Shown one piece after another: positions 45,986 to 48,900 of a stretch of 64,000 bases of DNA. The stretch comes from Symsagittifera roscoffensis (taxonomy: Eukaryota; Xenacoelomorpha; Acoela; Convolutidae). How positions within the stretch are numbered: position 1 is the first letter of the stretch; each line of letters starts with the position of its first letter. Under the pieces are notes generated by a model. That model had not been told where the DNA came from. It worked only from the letters and a program-made list of their open reading frames with translations, and searched no databases. The stretch lies in assembly GCF_963678635.1 (NCBI RefSeq), contig NC_087064.1, forward strand, positions 73,409,465-73,473,464, given 5' to 3'. A program made the position numbers and the translations under genes.

Positions 45986-48900
45986 GTTTATCTATCTATC
46001 TATGCTATATTTAAATGCGAGTGACATATCGCCCATGTTTAAGCATAATAATTTTGCATGTTTAACGAAAATATTTTTTCATTATTAAGCTATATCATAT
46101 ATTGCAATGCTTTTGAAAATTTCTCAATTAGTTTTCCGCTAGGTAAATTTTCAGTAATTTTTTGCGGGGCCAAATTAAGTCTGTCTGTCTGTCTGTTTGT
46201 ATACCTGCTTTTTGAATTAATTTGATTGTGTCTACCCGTCTCCTAAATTTTTAAACTTTGATCTATCTATTATATATTTAAATGCGGGCTGCATTATCTC
46301 GACATGTTTAGGCTTTTTCAACGTATTATTTTTGCATGTTGAACAAAAGAATTTTTTCACGTTTAAGCTATATCGTATATTGCTATGTTTAAGGTTTTTT
46401 CGAGTTTCCAGAAAATTTCTAGAAAAATTAATTAAAAAAATTTCTCATTTATGAAATTTTTACCCTGTAGTTGGGTGCTATCAGCGTTCTCTCAGGGGTT
46501 GCAAATCTTGCCTTCAAATTTCACTTAGTTCTCGAGATATGTCGTTTTTTATGATTTTTTCAAAAAATATTCAAAAACGTAGATTTTTTTTTTCAGAAAA
46601 CATAGATATAAAAAATTTCACCAAATTTGATTTTCGCATCTCTGCGGCGAGGCTCTATTAAGGTACTCTCCGGAGTTGTGAGTTTTGCCTCTAAATATGA
46701 CTGCTCAAATCCTTGTAGTATTCGAGATACGACGTTTTTTTATGATTTTCTCCGAAATTTTCAAAAAAACTTAATGTTGAAAAATTCCAAAATGTCGAAG
46801 ATCTCAATCCTGTTTTTGGAATCTGTGAGCGTACTCTCAGGGGGTTGCGAGTCTTGCCACTGCTCAAATTCTTATGGTTTTCGAGATGACGTTTTTTAGG
46901 ATTTTCTCAAAATTTTTCAGAGAAATTGGATATAAAAAATTTCCCAAAATTTTAAATTACCATCTATGTAGTGAGGCTCTGTCAGAGTATTTTCAGGAGT
47001 TCCGAGTTTTGCCTCTAAATATGACGCTCAAAACCTTGCAGTTTTCCAGAAATGACGTTTTTGGTCATTTTTTCAAAAAATTTTCATGAAAATTATTTTT
47101 TTTTCAAAGTTTGAAATTCCTAACCTGTAGTTGGGAGCAGTCAGAGTAATCTCAGGGGTTGCAAATTCAGCCTCAAATTAAGACTGCCCAAATCTTTTTA
47201 AATTAGGAGAAAACGTTTCTGTAATTTTTTGGAAAATTTCAGAAAACCAAAATTACAAATTAGTTCACTCAAGTGAAATTCCCAACCCTGTAGTTGTTTG
47301 CTGTCAGAATACTGTCAAAGATTGGGAATTTTGCGATCAAATAAGACTGCTGAAATCTTGTTAGTTTTCGAGAAGTCAATTTTTTTCTGGTTCAAAAAAT
47401 ACATTTTTTTAGAAAATTTAATGTGAAGTATCTCTAAATTTGAATTTCCCAACGTTGTAGTTGGGTACTATAAGAGTACTCTCAAAATTTGCAAATCTTG
47501 CGTCCAAATGCGACTGCTCATTTGTTTTTAGTTTCCCAGATGTGACGTTTCTTGGTTCATTTTAAATTTTCTGAAGATTTTATGGTTCTTCAAAATTTGC
47601 ATAAAAAACTTTTTATAATTTGTAATTACGAACCTTGTAATTGGGTGCTGTCAGAGTACACTCAAAGAACGCAGATCTTATTTCCAATATAAGCGGTTTA
47701 TTATGAGTACCGGAGGTGCGATACACGCTAGTTGTTACTTAAAGAACACTTCGTTTTCAAATCTTGAACTTTAAGTCTATCTTTACAATACGAGCATGCC
47801 ATACCTGTGTAAATACAAACTATGCATATTCTTGTAGCTTAATCGAATGCACCAGATCTTTTACTACGTTCCAATTTCCACAACTCTGCCTTGATAAATG
47901 GAAACAGAAATCACTTCTGGAAAAAAAGTTATGCTACATAATATCCTCCAACTTGGCTTCTGATTTTATTTCAGTTAAGCTAATGGCTCATAATAAGTAC
48001 AAAATTTGATGATACAGCAAATATGTCTAGTGTACGCGCGATTAAACGCACGCTGAGCAATCACATTACGTTTTCGACTCTGCTCACATTTAGCAGTCGA
48101 GTTTGATACTTACTTATCTTACAGGCACCATTTGTTTTGTCAATTGTGCAATTCTAATTAAATGAAGAAAGTAACCTATTATCGAAATTTCAGTTGCGCT
48201 GGTAGCAAAAGCAACAGTGTTGAAAATATCGGTTTATTCAGCGCTGAATTTAACCATGCAGCTGAAAAAAAAAATCTAACTTTCGATGGAAAAAAATAAT
48301 CGAAACAAAATTTGAACTGAGGATTTTTTTTGCATAGCAAACCCGTGCATTAGTTAGTGTACATTGTTTTGCTTAAAAAACAGCAGGCCAAAACACCACG
48401 TTTATTCAAAATTATATTCAAATATCATTTTATTTTATTTAAAACTTCTCAAGTCCTCATCAGTTGATCAGATTTTTTCCGTAGGGAAGAATGAATCCAA
48501 CTTCTAGGCAAAAAGTTAAAAAAGTTACAAAGCAAATTAAAACCAAAAATAACCGGTTGCCGTGCAACTAATACAGAATGTTTCGAACACAGTAGTGTCG
48601 TTTTTTGCGCGTAGTTTGATGAGAGAACTAAGCAAACGCAACCTAACGAAATGAAGTTTCCAAAGCTAGTTTTAGTCATATTCATAACCAGTCTCTCGTG
48701 TTCCACTGTGCAATATTATCATCGTGAAGATCTTGACAACATCACTGCTCTAGTTTTTTCTCAGGAATTAAATTTACTTTCTCGCAGTTTGACTGTTGGG
48801 TTCTTTTTGATTTCAGTTCATTTCCTTCGTTAAAAGGAAGGCAAACTCCAGTATCGAGCAGCGAAAGCGTAAAGGTCTTGAAAAACGTCATAGACGTCTA

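Noticed and set aside
46627-47089. Plus-strand ORFs of 70-90 codons in the intron 8 Helitron-like element
   Set aside because: They arise from diverged satellite-like units and show no Rep or helicase motifs.
48651-48833. 60-codon ORF with a signal-peptide-like start in intron 8
   Set aside because: After about 35 codons it enters a family C repeat, and no second exon or homologue is apparent. It could be a remnant of a secreted-peptide gene.
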